Part shown: positions 52,733 to 64,000 of the stretch, piece by piece
Numbering within the stretch: the stretch's first letter is position 1
How the letters are laid out: the number at the start of each line of letters is the position of its first letter
NCBI RefSeq assembly: GCF_002259415.1
Contig: NZ_NPFY01000016.1
Coordinates: forward strand, 186,001 to 250,000
DNA from: Rhodococcus sp. 14-2470-1b
GTDB lineage: Bacteria; Actinomycetota; Actinomycetes; Mycobacteriales; Mycobacteriaceae
Direction: 5' to 3'
DNA: 64,000 bases
Notes under the pieces: model-generated
What the model was told of the DNA's origin: nothing
Databases searched by the model: none
What the model saw: the letters and a program-made list of their open reading frames with translations, nothing else
Translations under genes and position numbers: made by a program

Positions 52733-53197
52733 ATGACCAGTTCCACGGTCCATGCTCGGCGCATCTCCGCACCCGCTGCGGCCGCGCGCCCCAAAATGGC
52801 GCCGAAACCGACGCCCGAGACCGCCCACTTCTGGGCGTGCGCCACCGAGGAACGACTCGTGGTGCAGCGCTGCTCGAAGTGCCACACGACGTACTTCTAT
52901 CCGCGCGATCTGTGCCCGTCGTGCAGTTCGGAACGGGTCGAGTGGATCGACTGTTCGGGCCGCGCGACCCTGCACACGTACGTCATCGAACACCGGCCGG
53001 GACCGGGGTTCGAGAACGATGGTCCGTACGTCGTGGCCGTCGTCGAACTGGAGGAAGGTCCCCGGATGATGACCAACATCGTCGGCGTGGACCCGGACCC
53101 GGATTTGCTGCCGCTCGACCTGCCTCTCGTCGTGCAGTTCGAGGACCGCGGCGACGTCAAGGTACCGGTGTTCCGGCCCGAAGGGAGCAACGAATGA
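52733..53197 (+). CDS. OB-fold/zinc-ribbon (DUF35) protein, thiolase partner
   Basis: 154 residues. A rubredoxin-like zinc ribbon (C47-SKC50 and C61-PSC64) is followed by an OB-fold domain (GRATLHTYVIEHRPGPGFENDGPYVVAVVELEEG). DUF35 proteins partner with thiolase-like lipid-transfer proteins, as with ChsH2-Ltp2 aldolase in steroid side-chain breakdown. The gene overlaps the following thiolase-like gene by four bases, so a complex is likely. This suggests that the last step could be retro-aldol or thiolytic cleavage. Confidence 0.92.
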   Translation: MTSSTVHARRISAPAAAARPKMAPKPTPETAHFWACATEERLVVQRCSKCHTTYFYPRDLCPSCSSERVEWIDCSGRATLHTYVIEHRPGPGFENDGPYVVAVVELEEGPRMMTNIVGVDPDPDLLPLDLPLVVQFEDRGDVKVPVFRPEGSNE

Positions 53198-54330
53198 GCT
53201 CGGGAACGGTCATAGTCGGCGCCGCCGAAACCGATGAAATCGGTGTTCTACCGGACCATTCGACGCTGAAGCTGCATACCGAGGCTGCCCGGAACGCGCT
53301 CGCGGACTGCGGCCTGACGATCGACGATGTCGACGGCATCGCTGGAGTGTCCATGCCGGGGCCGTTGTCTGTCGCGCACAGCCTGGGCATCACGCCGCGC
53401 TGGATGGACACGACCAGTGTGGGCGGTACGTCCTTTCTGACGCATGTTCGCCATGCGGTGGCCGCGCTCGAATCGGGTCAGTGTTCGGTCGTGCTGATCA
53501 CCCACGGCGAATCGGGGCGGTCACGAGTCGGTGCACCCGCGTACGCACCGGACCCCGCGTCGCTACCGGGACAGTTCGAGGCGCCCTACGGCGTGACCGG
53601 GCCGCCGAGTCGGTTCACCCTCCCCTTCCTGCGTTTCATGAAGGAGACGGGTACCGAGGCGCGTCATCTCGCAGATGTGGCAGTGGCACAACGGAAATGG
53701 GCAGGCTTGAACCCCCGTGCGAAGTTCCGTGACCCCATCACCGTCGACGACGTCCAGAATTCTCCGGTCATCGCCTGGCCGTTCCACCTCCTCGAGTGTT
53801 GCTTGGTCACCGACGGCGGCGGTGCTCTGGTGTTGACGACCGCGGAGAGAGCGAGGGATCTCGAGGTACGACCCGTGCACGTCCTCGGAACCGGTGAGGG
53901 GTACGAAGGACCGGGTATCTCGATGATGGAGGATTTCACGTCGTTCAAGGGCTTCAAGAACTCCGGAGCCGACGCGTTCCGATCCGCCGGCCTGTCGACG
54001 TCCGACATAGACCACGTCATGATCTACGACGCCTTCGCCCATCTACCGCTCTACGGGCTCGAGGACCTGGGATTCGTAGGGCGTGGGGATGCCGGAGAAT
54101 TCGTGCGAGAGGGGAACACCGCTCCCGGAGGAACGTTGCCCGTCAACACCAATGGCGGAGGACTGTCCTACACGCACACCGGAATGTACGGGATGTTCGC
54201 GATTCTGGAGTCCGTGCGTCAGTTGCGAGGAACCGCCGCTGCCCAGGTCGACGGCGTACGGACGTCGCTCGTGCAGGGCAACGGAGGTATGTTCGCGGCC
54301 GGTGCCACTCTGATACTGGGGGCCGCCTGA
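53194..54330 (+). CDS. Thiolase-like protein (lipid-transfer/acetyl-CoA acetyltransferase family)
   Basis: 378 residues with the thiolase fold of the Ltp/SCP-x branch: VGAAETDEIGVLPDHS, TTSVGGTSFLTHVRHAVAALESGQCSVVLI (nucleophile region lacking the classic Cys of biosynthetic thiolases), DAFAHLPLYGLEDLGF and the C-terminal VNTNGGGLSYTHTGMYGMF with the His expected for this family. Paired with the DUF35 protein as in Ltp2-ChsH2. It may be an aldolase rather than a thiolase. Last gene of the operon; the tetR of the system starts 91 bases later. Confidence 0.9.
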   Translation: MSSGTVIVGAAETDEIGVLPDHSTLKLHTEAARNALADCGLTIDDVDGIAGVSMPGPLSVAHSLGITPRWMDTTSVGGTSFLTHVRHAVAALESGQCSVVLITHGESGRSRVGAPAYAPDPASLPGQFEAPYGVTGPPSRFTLPFLRFMKETGTEARHLADVAVAQRKWAGLNPRAKFRDPITVDDVQNSPVIAWPFHLLECCLVTDGGGALVLTTAERARDLEVRPVHVLGTGEGYEGPGISMMEDFTSFKGFKNSGADAFRSAGLSTSDIDHVMIYDAFAHLPLYGLEDLGFVGRGDAGEFVREGNTAPGGTLPVNTNGGGLSYTHTGMYGMFAILESVRQLRGTAAAQVDGVRTSLVQGNGGMFAAGATLILGAA

Positions 54331-54366
54331 GGACATGATCAGGCCGCCTCGACTTGACCGTCCGCC

Positions 54367-54378
54367 AATTCTAGAATT
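54367..54378. promoter_or_regulatory. Operator AATTCTAGAATT upstream of tetR
   Basis: A perfect 12-base palindrome located 44 bases before the tetR start. Core TTCTAGAA is identical to those at 46558, 46666 and 55168, so it probably provides autoregulation. TAGAAT within it could act as a -10 hexamer. Confidence 0.7.
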
Positions 54379-54421
54379 ACGCTCTCCTGACGCAGAAGCG
54401 GGACGACGCTGGGGGGACACG

Positions 54422-55030
54422 ATGACCGACAGGGCGGCTTCGGCGACGACGTGGCAGTGGAGCAAGACCGGGGAGACCCAGCGCAAGCTTCTCGACGCCG
54501 CGCTGGACGTCTTCGCCGAAGCAGGATTTCTCAACGCCAACATCTCCGACATCGTCGAGCGTGCAGGATCGAGTACCGGCAGTTTGTACCATCACTTCGG
54601 CGGTAAGGCCGAGCTGTTCAGTGCCCTGTGGGACAGGCACAATTCGGCGCATCTGGAGCAGGTTCGCTCGTCGGTGCTGGCCGAGCGCAGATCGGGTACG
54701 GCAGATCCGTTGGAGCTGTTCTGTATCGGCGCTCGCGCATTCCTCGCGGGAAGTTGGCAACGCCGGGATGTCGCGCTGGTCTTCCTCGATACCGATGGGC
54801 CCCCCGGGTTCGAAAAATTGAGGCGTGACAGGAGGATCGAGTGGATTCGACAGAACTCGGCACTTCTCGGCCCGGGCGACGACAGTGAGCACAGGATCGC
54901 CCTGGGGGTGTTGACCGACATTATCGTGGAGTCTTCTCGCGAAGTGGTGTTGAACTGCAAAACCAAGAAGCAGGCGAACGCAGTGGCGGACATCATGTGC
55001 GACATGATTCGAAGGATTGCCGCACCCTGA
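54422..55030 (+). CDS. TetR-family regulator, probable controller of the TTCTAGAA regulon
   Basis: 202 residues. The helix-turn-helix is ISDIVERAGSSTGSLYHHFGGKAELF; the ligand domain includes FCIGARAFLAGSWQRRDVALVFLDTDGPPGFEKLRRD, seen in TetRs of acyl-CoA catabolic loci. The ATG at 54422 follows GGGGGGACACG. An upstream AATTCTAGAATT and matching sites before the dehydrogenase operon, the MBL-MFS pair and the ABC importer make it the natural local regulator; an acyl-CoA pathway intermediate would be the expected inducer. A strong hairpin follows its stop. Confidence 0.9.
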   Translation: MTDRAASATTWQWSKTGETQRKLLDAALDVFAEAGFLNANISDIVERAGSSTGSLYHHFGGKAELFSALWDRHNSAHLEQVRSSVLAERRSGTADPLELFCIGARAFLAGSWQRRDVALVFLDTDGPPGFEKLRRDRRIEWIRQNSALLGPGDDSEHRIALGVLTDIIVESSREVVLNCKTKKQANAVADIMCDMIRRIAAP

Positions 55031-55047
55031 CACAGCTCGACAACCAG

Positions 55048-55085
55048 TACGGCCGGCTTGCCTGTTTTCAGGCGGGCCGGCCGTA
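55048..55085 (+). terminator. Hairpin terminator after tetR
   Basis: ACGGCCGGCTTGCCTG (55049-55064), loop TTTT, and CAGGCGGGCCGGCCGT (55069-55084) pair over 16 bases with two G-U pairs, plus an outer T-A pair. It lies 18 bases past the tetR stop. No long U-tract follows, as is common in Actinobacteria. Confidence 0.8.
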
Positions 55086-55167
55086 TTCGTGTATGTCGTG
55101 AATTCTCTTTCGCTGTAGCAATTTTGGCTATCGTGGCGCTCGAATTCGGATAGATTTTCGAGTACGA

Positions 55168-55188
55168 TTCTAGAAGTTACTTCTGAAA
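55168..55188. promoter_or_regulatory. Operator pair TTCTAGAA-N5-TTCTGAAA
   Basis: TTCTAGAA (55168-55175) and TTCTGAAA (55181-55188) are spaced exactly as the pair at 46558-46578. The site ends 9 bases before the MBL start codon, so a bound regulator would block translation start or promoter clearance of the MBL-MFS transcript. Confidence 0.68.
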
Positions 55189-55197
55189 GAGGCCGCG

Positions 55198-56052
55198 ATG
55201 TGGATCTCGAACGATGCAGTGTCGAAAGAATCGGTATCGAAGAATGCCGTGCCGGTTCCTGGTGTGGCAACACGGGTGGCGCCGAGGGTCGAGTGGCTTC
55301 TCGCCCCGAATGCGGGAGCATGGACCTTCGAGGGCACCAATACGTGGATAGTCGGCGAACCGGACGCCGATGCCTGTGCGGTGATCGACCCCGGACCGAA
55401 GGATGCAGACCACATCGAGTCGTTACTTCGGGTCATCGGACGCCGCTCGGTGTCCTACGTGGTGCTGACACACGGTCACAACGATCACGAGGGTGCCGCG
55501 AGCGGCATCGTGGATGCCACGGGCGCTCGAATCGTGAGAGCCAGAAAAGAGATGTCTCACAGCAACTTTCCCGACGAACTGGATGACGGAATCGAAGTCC
55601 GGTTGCTTCCGACGCCCGGCCACACACGGGATTCACTGTGCGTCTACTTGCCTGCCGACAGAATAGTGTTCACCGGAGACACCCTGCTGGGCAGCGGATC
55701 CCCTGTGGTGCACCCGGAACTGCTGCGAGAGATGCTCGACAGTCTGCGAACGTTGCGAGCGCTCGGAGCGTCGACCGCCGTGACCGCACTACCCGGGCAC
55801 GGTCCCGTTGTCGCGGACTTGGCTGCGTCGGCAGATCGCCGACTGAACGCGCGCAACAGGAGGATTCGACAGGTGCGTGACCTGTTGTCCGAGCGGGAGA
55901 TGTCCATCGACGAGCTCGTTACCCGGATGTACCCGGAGGTCGAGCACCCCGACGTCCTCTCGGCTGCCCGCAGCTCGATCCTCGCCATGGTCAACTATCT
56001 GAACGAGGAATCGGCGCTCGGCCGTACCGTCCTGCAGGACGATGCCCGATGA
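55198..56052 (+). CDS. Metallo-beta-lactamase-fold hydrolase
   Basis: 284 residues. The metal motif HGHNDHEG gives His92, His94, Asp96 and His97; further ligands are expected at PTPGHTRD and GDTLLG (Asp) and GHGPV. The C-terminal helices (REMSIDELVTRMYPEVEHPDVLSAARSSILAMVNYL) resemble the winged LACTB2-like domain. It is probably a thioesterase or lactonase acting in the same regulon rather than an antibiotic resistance enzyme. The ATG at 55198 follows AGAGGCCGCG. It overlaps the MFS gene by four bases. Confidence 0.9.
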   Translation: MWISNDAVSKESVSKNAVPVPGVATRVAPRVEWLLAPNAGAWTFEGTNTWIVGEPDADACAVIDPGPKDADHIESLLRVIGRRSVSYVVLTHGHNDHEGAASGIVDATGARIVRARKEMSHSNFPDELDDGIEVRLLPTPGHTRDSLCVYLPADRIVFTGDTLLGSGSPVVHPELLREMLDSLRTLRALGASTAVTALPGHGPVVADLAASADRRLNARNRRIRQVRDLLSEREMSIDELVTRMYPEVEHPDVLSAARSSILAMVNYLNEESALGRTVLQDDAR

Positions 56053-57551
56053 CGGCACGTTCCGATACCGGCGAGGCCGACGCTCGGTGTGAAGCGGAGC
56101 AGGACACGCGCCCGGAACGTGAGGTCATGCGCGATGCATGGCGGACGTTGAGTGTGGTCGCCTTCGCGAGCATGGTGATAGGAATGTCCGGTAGCGCACT
56201 GAACGTCGCTCTCCCCACGGTCGCACGACATTTCGATGCCAGTAGTCTTGCCGCCAGCTGGATACTCCTCGCCTACATGCTCACCAACACGGTGTTGCTC
56301 GTGGCGTTCGGTCGCATGGCGGACATGTTCGGTCGTAGAACGATGTATCTCACCGGGCTCGCGTTCTACACCGTCGGAAGCATCGCGTGCGGGCTCGCTC
56401 CCAATGCCTGGTGGTTGGTGGGTTTCCGGGTGATTCAGGCTGCGGGCGGCGCAATGCTGTTGACCAACAGCGCAGCTCTTGTCACTGCGGCCTTTCCGCG
56501 CCGTCGACTCGGCGAGGGAATGGGCATCTATCTCGCATCGTTTTCCATCGCTCAGCTCTGCGGACCGACGCTCGGCGGACTGCTCGCTCAACAGGCAGGC
56601 TGGCAATGGGTCTTCTGGTTCAACGTTCCGATCGGGATTCTCTGCTTGCTGTGGGGATTCATCGCCCTGAAGCCGTCACCGCGGACCGGTCGTTCGTACT
56701 CGCTCGATCTGCGAGGCAACGCCATGATCCTCGTGGCACTGACGTGCGGTCTTGCGGCGCTGTCGCAGGCCACATCGCTCGGATGGTCGCACCCTCTCGT
56801 CATCGGCGGGCTGATCGTCAGCGCTGCAATCGTTCCCCTGTTCCTGTGGTTCGAGAAGTCCGTCGACGATCCCTTGATCGATATCCAGTTGTTCAAGCAC
56901 TGGCCGTTCGGATTCGGACTGCTTGCGTCGTTTCTCAATTCGATTTCGCAGAGTGGCGTCGTACTGCTGATGGCGTTGTACTTCCAAGCGGTTTCGGGGG
57001 TCACACCGCTCGTCGCTGGAGTGATGGTGCTGCCGGTGGCCATCGCAGCACTGACGGCATCGCTCAGTTCGGGTCCGTTGCAGCGGATCGTGTCGCCGTC
57101 GACCCTCGCCGTGACGGGCAATGTCGTGACAGTCGTGGCGCTCGTTGTTCTGTTCGTGGGAACAACTGGCCGAATGCCGCTCTGGGTACTTCTGGTGGGG
57201 TTGGCCATCGCCGGTTTCGGTTCGGGTCTGTTCATGCCGTCCAACGCGACAGCGATCATGGGCGACCTGCCCGACGAAAGACTGGGGATCGCCAACGCGA
57301 TGCGCCTGTTGCTGCAGACAAGTGGATTCGTCGTCGGCACTGCTGTGATTCTGTCGGTCGTGACGAGTGCGCTACCGCTCGACCTGCGCAAGTTCGTGTT
57401 CGCGGGCACGATCAGCGAGATCTCGGACTCGGCTGTCGAGCAACTACTGACCGGATACGGGCGAACAATTATCGCGATGATCGCGGTGGCAATCCTGACA
57501 GTCGGAGTCTCACTCTTCGCACGACACTCGCGCACCGCCGGTCGACGATGA
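56049..57551 (+). CDS. MFS transporter, DHA2-type (14 helices)
   Basis: 500 residues. Motif A ADMFGRRTMYLTG and motif C ASFSIAQLCGPTLGGLLAQQAGWQWVFWFNVPIG identify a DHA2-like major facilitator with 14 predicted helices, normally a proton-driven exporter. Coupled to the MBL gene by a four-base overlap and under the same TTCTAGAA site, so it likely exports a by-product or imports the precursor. The stop lies in a hairpin that also borders the leuA end. Confidence 0.9.
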   Translation: MTARSDTGEADARCEAEQDTRPEREVMRDAWRTLSVVAFASMVIGMSGSALNVALPTVARHFDASSLAASWILLAYMLTNTVLLVAFGRMADMFGRRTMYLTGLAFYTVGSIACGLAPNAWWLVGFRVIQAAGGAMLLTNSAALVTAAFPRRRLGEGMGIYLASFSIAQLCGPTLGGLLAQQAGWQWVFWFNVPIGILCLLWGFIALKPSPRTGRSYSLDLRGNAMILVALTCGLAALSQATSLGWSHPLVIGGLIVSAAIVPLFLWFEKSVDDPLIDIQLFKHWPFGFGLLASFLNSISQSGVVLLMALYFQAVSGVTPLVAGVMVLPVAIAALTASLSSGPLQRIVSPSTLAVTGNVVTVVALVVLFVGTTGRMPLWVLLVGLAIAGFGSGLFMPSNATAIMGDLPDERLGIANAMRLLLQTSGFVVGTAVILSVVTSALPLDLRKFVFAGTISEISDSAVEQLLTGYGRTIIAMIAVAILTVGVSLFARHSRTAGRR

Positions 57552-57561
57552 CCGGCGGTGC
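57532..57561. terminator. Hairpin between MFS and leuA, bidirectional
   Basis: Perfect 12-base arms (57532-57543, GCACCGCCGGTC, and 57550-57561) surround the loop GACGAT. The MFS stop codon is in the loop/right arm and leuA ends 10 bases further, consistent with termination from both sides. Confidence 0.75.
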
Positions 57562-57570
57562 AGCGGAGTC

Positions 57571-59517
<1,947 letters not shown>

Positions 59518-59561
59518 CTACCGCACCTCCACCTCTCACGGCCGGGTTCACCGATCTCGGG

Positions 59562-59795
59562 TCAGTCGGGTAGACGACGCAATTCGACGACGGTCAGGCC
59601 CAGGGCATCGAAGCGGGCCAACATGCCGCGCAGGGCCGTGTCGTCGTCGATCGGTCCGAACATGCGAGTGAACGTAGCGGGGACACGTGTGATCGACAGA
59701 TCGGGGAACGCAGCTTTCGCACGGTCGGACAGGTCGCCTTCGACGACGAACTCGTACCGGATTCCGTGCGTTACGCCGCCAGCGGGTTGAGCCAT
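59562..59795 (-). CDS. Conserved hypothetical protein, 77 residues
   Basis: Starts MAQPAGGVTHGIRYEFVVEGDLSDR and ends LDALGLTVVELRRLPD. The ATG at 59795 has GAGGA 4-5 bases upstream, so it is preferred to the longer reading from 59891, whose extra N-terminus is not supported. The sequence alternates strands and helices (a small alpha/beta fold) and the motif FTRMFGPIDDDTALRGMLARFDALGL suggests a two-strand-helix regulatory-like domain, but I do not recognise a named family. It lies between leuA and the LuxR-type regulator on the same strand. Confidence 0.75.
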   Translation of the reverse strand: MAQPAGGVTHGIRYEFVVEGDLSDRAKAAFPDLSITRVPATFTRMFGPIDDDTALRGMLARFDALGLTVVELRRLPD

Positions 59796-59903
59796 GTGTC
59801 CTCGCTCCACGAAGAGAAATCGATGCTTCTCCACCAGCGTCCGCGCCCGGGTGACCCACTGCATCACCCGTAGCAGATGAATGAATCGCAAGGGGAGTTC
59901 CGG

Positions 59904-62558
59904 TCAGAGCAGCCCGAGTTCGTGGGCGGCGGCGATGGCGTCACGACGGGAGCGGACTTCGAGCTTGCGGTAGATGCCGCGCAGATGTGTCTTGATGGTG
60001 TTGACGGAGACGAAGTGGTCCGCGGCTATCTGCTCGGCCGTCCGCCATGACGGGAGTTCGCGCAGCAGTTCCAGCTCGCGGCGGGTCAGTGCGGCATTCG
60101 GTGATCGGTCGGCGCCCGCTCCGGCATGTGGAACGGAGGCGCGGGCGAGGTCCGCGAAGGGCTCGAGCAGCCCGAACCTGCCGTGGTTGTGTGTCAGAAC
60201 GTCGCGCACCGGGGCGCCCGCTTCTGCGAACGGAAGCAGTATCGACTCCGGTTGCGCGGCGGTGAGGGCTGCGACGATGGAGTCGAAGGCGCGTACCGGA
60301 TTCTTCCGTTCGACGGCGACAGCGGCGGCTGCGAGCAGGGCGCGGATCGAGTTCACCGGGTTCAGGCAGCGCTTGGTGCCGTCGACGACACGGGTCAGTT
60401 CGGTGTCGGCGGCGTCGAGGCGTCCGGCTCGTCGGTGCAGTTCGGCCGCCAGGAGGTGGACTTCGCCGATCGGACCGAGCCTTCGGGCTGTGAGGTCGAC
60501 GAACTCCGCGGCGCGATGAAGTTCTCCCTGTGCGAGGTATCGACGTTGGATCATCGGGGCGAGCAAGGCTTCGAATCCGGGTAGCGCGGGCCGTTCCAGT
60601 TCGGCCCGATCGCGCTCGTTCGGTGCGGAACGGCCCGGGTCGTCGGATGCGCCGAGGGCCCATCGCGCTCGGCGTCCGTAGCTCGCGATGGCCAGGTCAG
60701 GTGAGGTGCAGATCGCGCGCCAGACGTCATCGGGTGCGGCCTCGGACGGCGTGAGCCGCACGATGCCGACGAGCAACTCGACCGACTGCGCGATTGCATG
60801 CACGGGCGATTCGGTCAGTCCGTGCGTCGTCGAGTAGCGGAGGGCATCCTGCGCGGCATCCTGCGCGTCGGTCAATTGTGTTGCGAGGAAGTGACTTCCG
60901 GCGATCGTGGCCAGGCATGTGAGCGCTGTGAGATGCAGATTCCCGGCCTGTGCGTGCGCGACGGCATCGGACAGATGGATGTTTGCGGCGGCCCGTCGTC
61001 CGACATGAAGTTCGGCGAGGCCTGCGACCATCGACGCGTAGGCGTCGAGATCCGGTGATCCGGATTGCCCGATTCCGACGCGCAGGGCCCGGTCCAGCGG
61101 AGTCGCCACAATTCCCGTGTAGAGCGAAGCGTGCAGATCGAGTGCCCTGCGCAGTACCTCGGCGCGGGGGTCGCCCGGGTCGTCGCCCGATCGTCGGAGT
61201 GCGGACAGGATGCTCACTGCGGGTGCGATCCGACCGGTTGCCAGGAGAGCGGCCGCGCTGACCAGTCCTGCCCGAACATCGCGTCGAACATCTGCCGGGC
61301 TGTGCTCGACGGCGTCGAGCACCTGGGGGCCGTCACCGCGCAACACCATGCCCAGGCCGGACTCGGACAGAATGTCGAGGATTCGCGTGCAGTCGGCGGC
61401 GTGCACGCTGTGCTGGAGTGCGAACAACGGGTGGCGTGAGTCGGTGAACCACGAGGACGTGACGCGCTCGAGGTTCCTGATCTGCTCGGCCCCGAGGCGC
61501 GCGATCTCCGCGCGGAGATAACCACGCATGAGCGGGTGGTACCGGTAGCCGGTCTCGGGCCCGGGAATGCGATCGACGAGGAAATTCTGTGCGAGGAGAC
61601 CGTCGATGATGTCCTGGCAGCGACGTTCACCGGTGAGCTTCTCCGCGAGGTCGGCCGTGAACCAGTCGGGGACGGACGTCTCGATCAGGAACGTCCGGAC
61701 GTGAGGCGGAAGGCTGGAAAGGACCTCGCCGACGAGGTAATCCGCGACGGTGTGCTGTGTTCCGGTGAATGCGTCGATGACCTCGGACGGCGACCGCGTG
61801 CCCGTCAGAGTCATTCCGGCAAGCCGCAGGCCGGCCGCCCATCCCTCGGTCCGAACCATCAGCTTGGACAGATCGTCCTCTGCGAGAACGGTCCCGGTGC
61901 GTGCCAACATCGCGGCCGCTTCGTCCGCGGTGAACGCGATGGCAGCCTGGGAGATGTCGTGCACTCGACCGTCCAGGCGCAACTTCTGCAGCGCCAGGGG
62001 TGGTTCGAACCGTCCGGCGAGAACCGTGCGGACAGTGCGCGGCGGCCAACGCAGGAAATTACCGAGCAACGACAGTGCGTCGTCGTCGTGGAGTAGATGC
62101 GCGTCGTCCAGAATCAGCGTCACCGGACGATCCACCGATTCGAGTGCCTCCACGAGCCGGGCACCGAAGCTGCCCGACGAGTCCGTCGGTGACGGCACCC
62201 TCGCCATCGCATTGCTCAGCGCGTGCGAACCCGCATGCTCGAACGCCGACACGACCGAGGATCGCAGATGCGCGACGTCGTTGTCGGACTCCTCGACGGT
62301 CAGCCAGGCCACCGACCCGGTACGCGCCCGTTCGTCGGCGACGATCCAGTCGACCAGCAGTGTCGTCTTTCCGGACCCCGCCGGTGCGGTCACCAGGGTC
62401 ACCACCGACGGATCGGCGTCGTCGGCGAGCATCGTGAGCAGGCGGGGACGGCTGATCGTGGTTCGAGGACGAAGGGGAATTCTGCTGCGCAGCTCGGGCG
62501 GCGTCACCGCGGGCTGCCGAGACGGCGTCGAGAGTGAAGACAGGGGCAACGTGGTCAT
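59904..62558 (-). CDS. Large LuxR/MalT-type ATP-dependent transcriptional regulator
   Basis: 884 residues. Architecture: STAND-type ATPase with Walker A TAPAGSGKTTLLVDW (residues 57-71) and Walker B LILDDAHLL, MalT-like arm (VRTEGWAAGLRLAGM), a long helical TPR-like sensor (about 400-800) and a C-terminal LuxR helix-turn-helix (LTRRELELLRELPSWRTAEQIAADHFVSVNTIKTHLRGIYRKL). These large regulators bind an inducer through the TPR region and ATP. The ATG at 62558 is preferred; a longer reading to 62762 runs over intergenic sequence. The target is unknown; it faces the aspartokinase promoter. Confidence 0.93.
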   Translation of the reverse strand: MTTLPLSSLSTPSRQPAVTPPELRSRIPLRPRTTISRPRLLTMLADDADPSVVTLVTAPAGSGKTTLLVDWIVADERARTGSVAWLTVEESDNDVAHLRSSVVSAFEHAGSHALSNAMARVPSPTDSSGSFGARLVEALESVDRPVTLILDDAHLLHDDDALSLLGNFLRWPPRTVRTVLAGRFEPPLALQKLRLDGRVHDISQAAIAFTADEAAAMLARTGTVLAEDDLSKLMVRTEGWAAGLRLAGMTLTGTRSPSEVIDAFTGTQHTVADYLVGEVLSSLPPHVRTFLIETSVPDWFTADLAEKLTGERRCQDIIDGLLAQNFLVDRIPGPETGYRYHPLMRGYLRAEIARLGAEQIRNLERVTSSWFTDSRHPLFALQHSVHAADCTRILDILSESGLGMVLRGDGPQVLDAVEHSPADVRRDVRAGLVSAAALLATGRIAPAVSILSALRRSGDDPGDPRAEVLRRALDLHASLYTGIVATPLDRALRVGIGQSGSPDLDAYASMVAGLAELHVGRRAAANIHLSDAVAHAQAGNLHLTALTCLATIAGSHFLATQLTDAQDAAQDALRYSTTHGLTESPVHAIAQSVELLVGIVRLTPSEAAPDDVWRAICTSPDLAIASYGRRARWALGASDDPGRSAPNERDRAELERPALPGFEALLAPMIQRRYLAQGELHRAAEFVDLTARRLGPIGEVHLLAAELHRRAGRLDAADTELTRVVDGTKRCLNPVNSIRALLAAAAVAVERKNPVRAFDSIVAALTAAQPESILLPFAEAGAPVRDVLTHNHGRFGLLEPFADLARASVPHAGAGADRSPNAALTRRELELLRELPSWRTAEQIAADHFVSVNTIKTHLRGIYRKLEVRSRRDAIAAAHELGLL

Positions 62559-63004
62559 ACACGACCCTCTCCCGACGAAAAAGGCGCATGTGATGCGATG
62601 GACCGGCCAATAGTATTCCGGTTCTTGCGATTTCGGGAAGTAACGCTCGATTCGGACACCGTTCGGTTTGCTTCGGCGGGGTGCGGGCGATGGGCCGTCC
62701 GCTGAGGGCCGACAACCGGTACCCGACCGCCGAAACTGCCTGTTTATCCGGACGGACTCCACGTTTCACGATCGTCGCATCGGAGTGACCCGAGCGTGGG
62801 CGTCGGGCAGATTTCCTGGATTCGGGGCCGGGCTGGGGCGTGAGCGGCCGGGGGAGACGCTCCCGGTGCCCGTCGGCGGACGGAAGATGCAGGTCAGGGG
62901 CGCTGTTGCCGTACCACCAGCGCAAGGAGAGGCTGGACCTCGGTAAGGTAGCTCCGGCAAGTTACACCAATCGAGACGCACCCAAGCAGCGGAGGTACAC
63001 ACGC
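62559..63004. promoter_or_regulatory. 446-base divergent gap before lysC
   Basis: No gene is supported here; the open frames within it lack recognisable sequence. It must contain the promoters of the divergent LuxR-type regulator and lysC. The lysC ribosome site (GGAGG) ends it. I see no riboswitch-like structure and no repeat unit. Confidence 0.6.

Positions 63005-64000
<996 letters not shown>

Noticed and set aside
62668..62946. Small frames in the gap before lysC
   Set aside because: No ribosome-binding site, no recognisable sequence, and competing frames of similar length on the other strand.

Overview
The window is high-GC actinobacterial chromosome, most likely Rhodococcus or a close mycolic-acid-containing relative. 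Pointers are a full mce lipid-import operon, mihF, the MurT/GatD lipid II amidation pair, ybaB-recR, an aspartokinase with an internal beta start, a leuA with a Leu-codon leader, a TmsA/TmsB-like fatty-acid methylation pair, and a wealth of acyl-CoA enzymes with TetR/GntR regulators. No rRNA, tRNA, transposase, integrase, phage gene or CRISPR array was recognised.

Layout. 1-3.0 kb: end of fadA, fadB, and a convergent GntR regulator. 3.0-5.2 kb: a tandem repeat array, a KhtTU-like cation/proton antiporter and mihF. 5.4-17.8 kb: enoyl-CoA hydratase, acyl-CoA ligase, yrbEAB, mceABCDEF and an Mce-associated protein, all on the minus strand with overlapping start and stop codons, divergent from a tandem-domain (Mce3R-like) TetR. 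17.8-30.3 kb: DUF808 protein, secreted hydrolase, three DUF2236 (MpaB/Lcp-type) oxygenases, aldehyde dehydrogenase, acyl-CoA dehydrogenase, a second GntR, two TetRs, an FdhF-like molybdoenzyme and an acyl-CoA-binding protein. 30.4-38.2 kb: methyltransferase/FAD-reductase pair, SRPBCC protein, siderophore-interacting protein, ybaB-recR and gatD-murT, in an order that resembles mycobacterial chromosomes. 38.3-57.5 kb: a block that appears inserted between murT and leuA. It carries an EamA exporter, LysR, a five-gene peptide-type ABC importer, and a divergent acyl-CoA catabolic operon with its TetR, an MBL hydrolase and an MFS transporter. 57.6-64 kb: leuA with attenuator, a small conserved protein, a large LuxR/MalT-type regulator and lysC.

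How it works together. Most genes handle lipids or organic acids: import (Mce), activation (ligases, ADP-forming CoA synthetase), beta-oxidation (dehydrogenases, hydratases, SDR, thiolases) and membrane lipid methylation. Control is by local regulators, and several have visible operators. The most coherent unannotated system is the 44.8-57.5 kb block, where TTCTAGAA palindromes stand before the acyl-CoA dehydrogenase operon, before its tetR, before the MBL-MFS pair, and in the gap shared with the ABC importer. This points to one TetR regulon importing and degrading an unidentified substrate.

A second theme is a short repeat family (GCAGGAGTGGAGCCTGC followed by GGAATGAC). It occurs as a 5-copy array with a 34-base period between genes, as a 6-copy array with a 33-base period that is read in frame as the C-terminus of a TetR protein, as single copies between genes, and as one diverged copy inside an acyl-CoA dehydrogenase. 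Related palindromes serve as likely bidirectional terminators at convergent gene ends.
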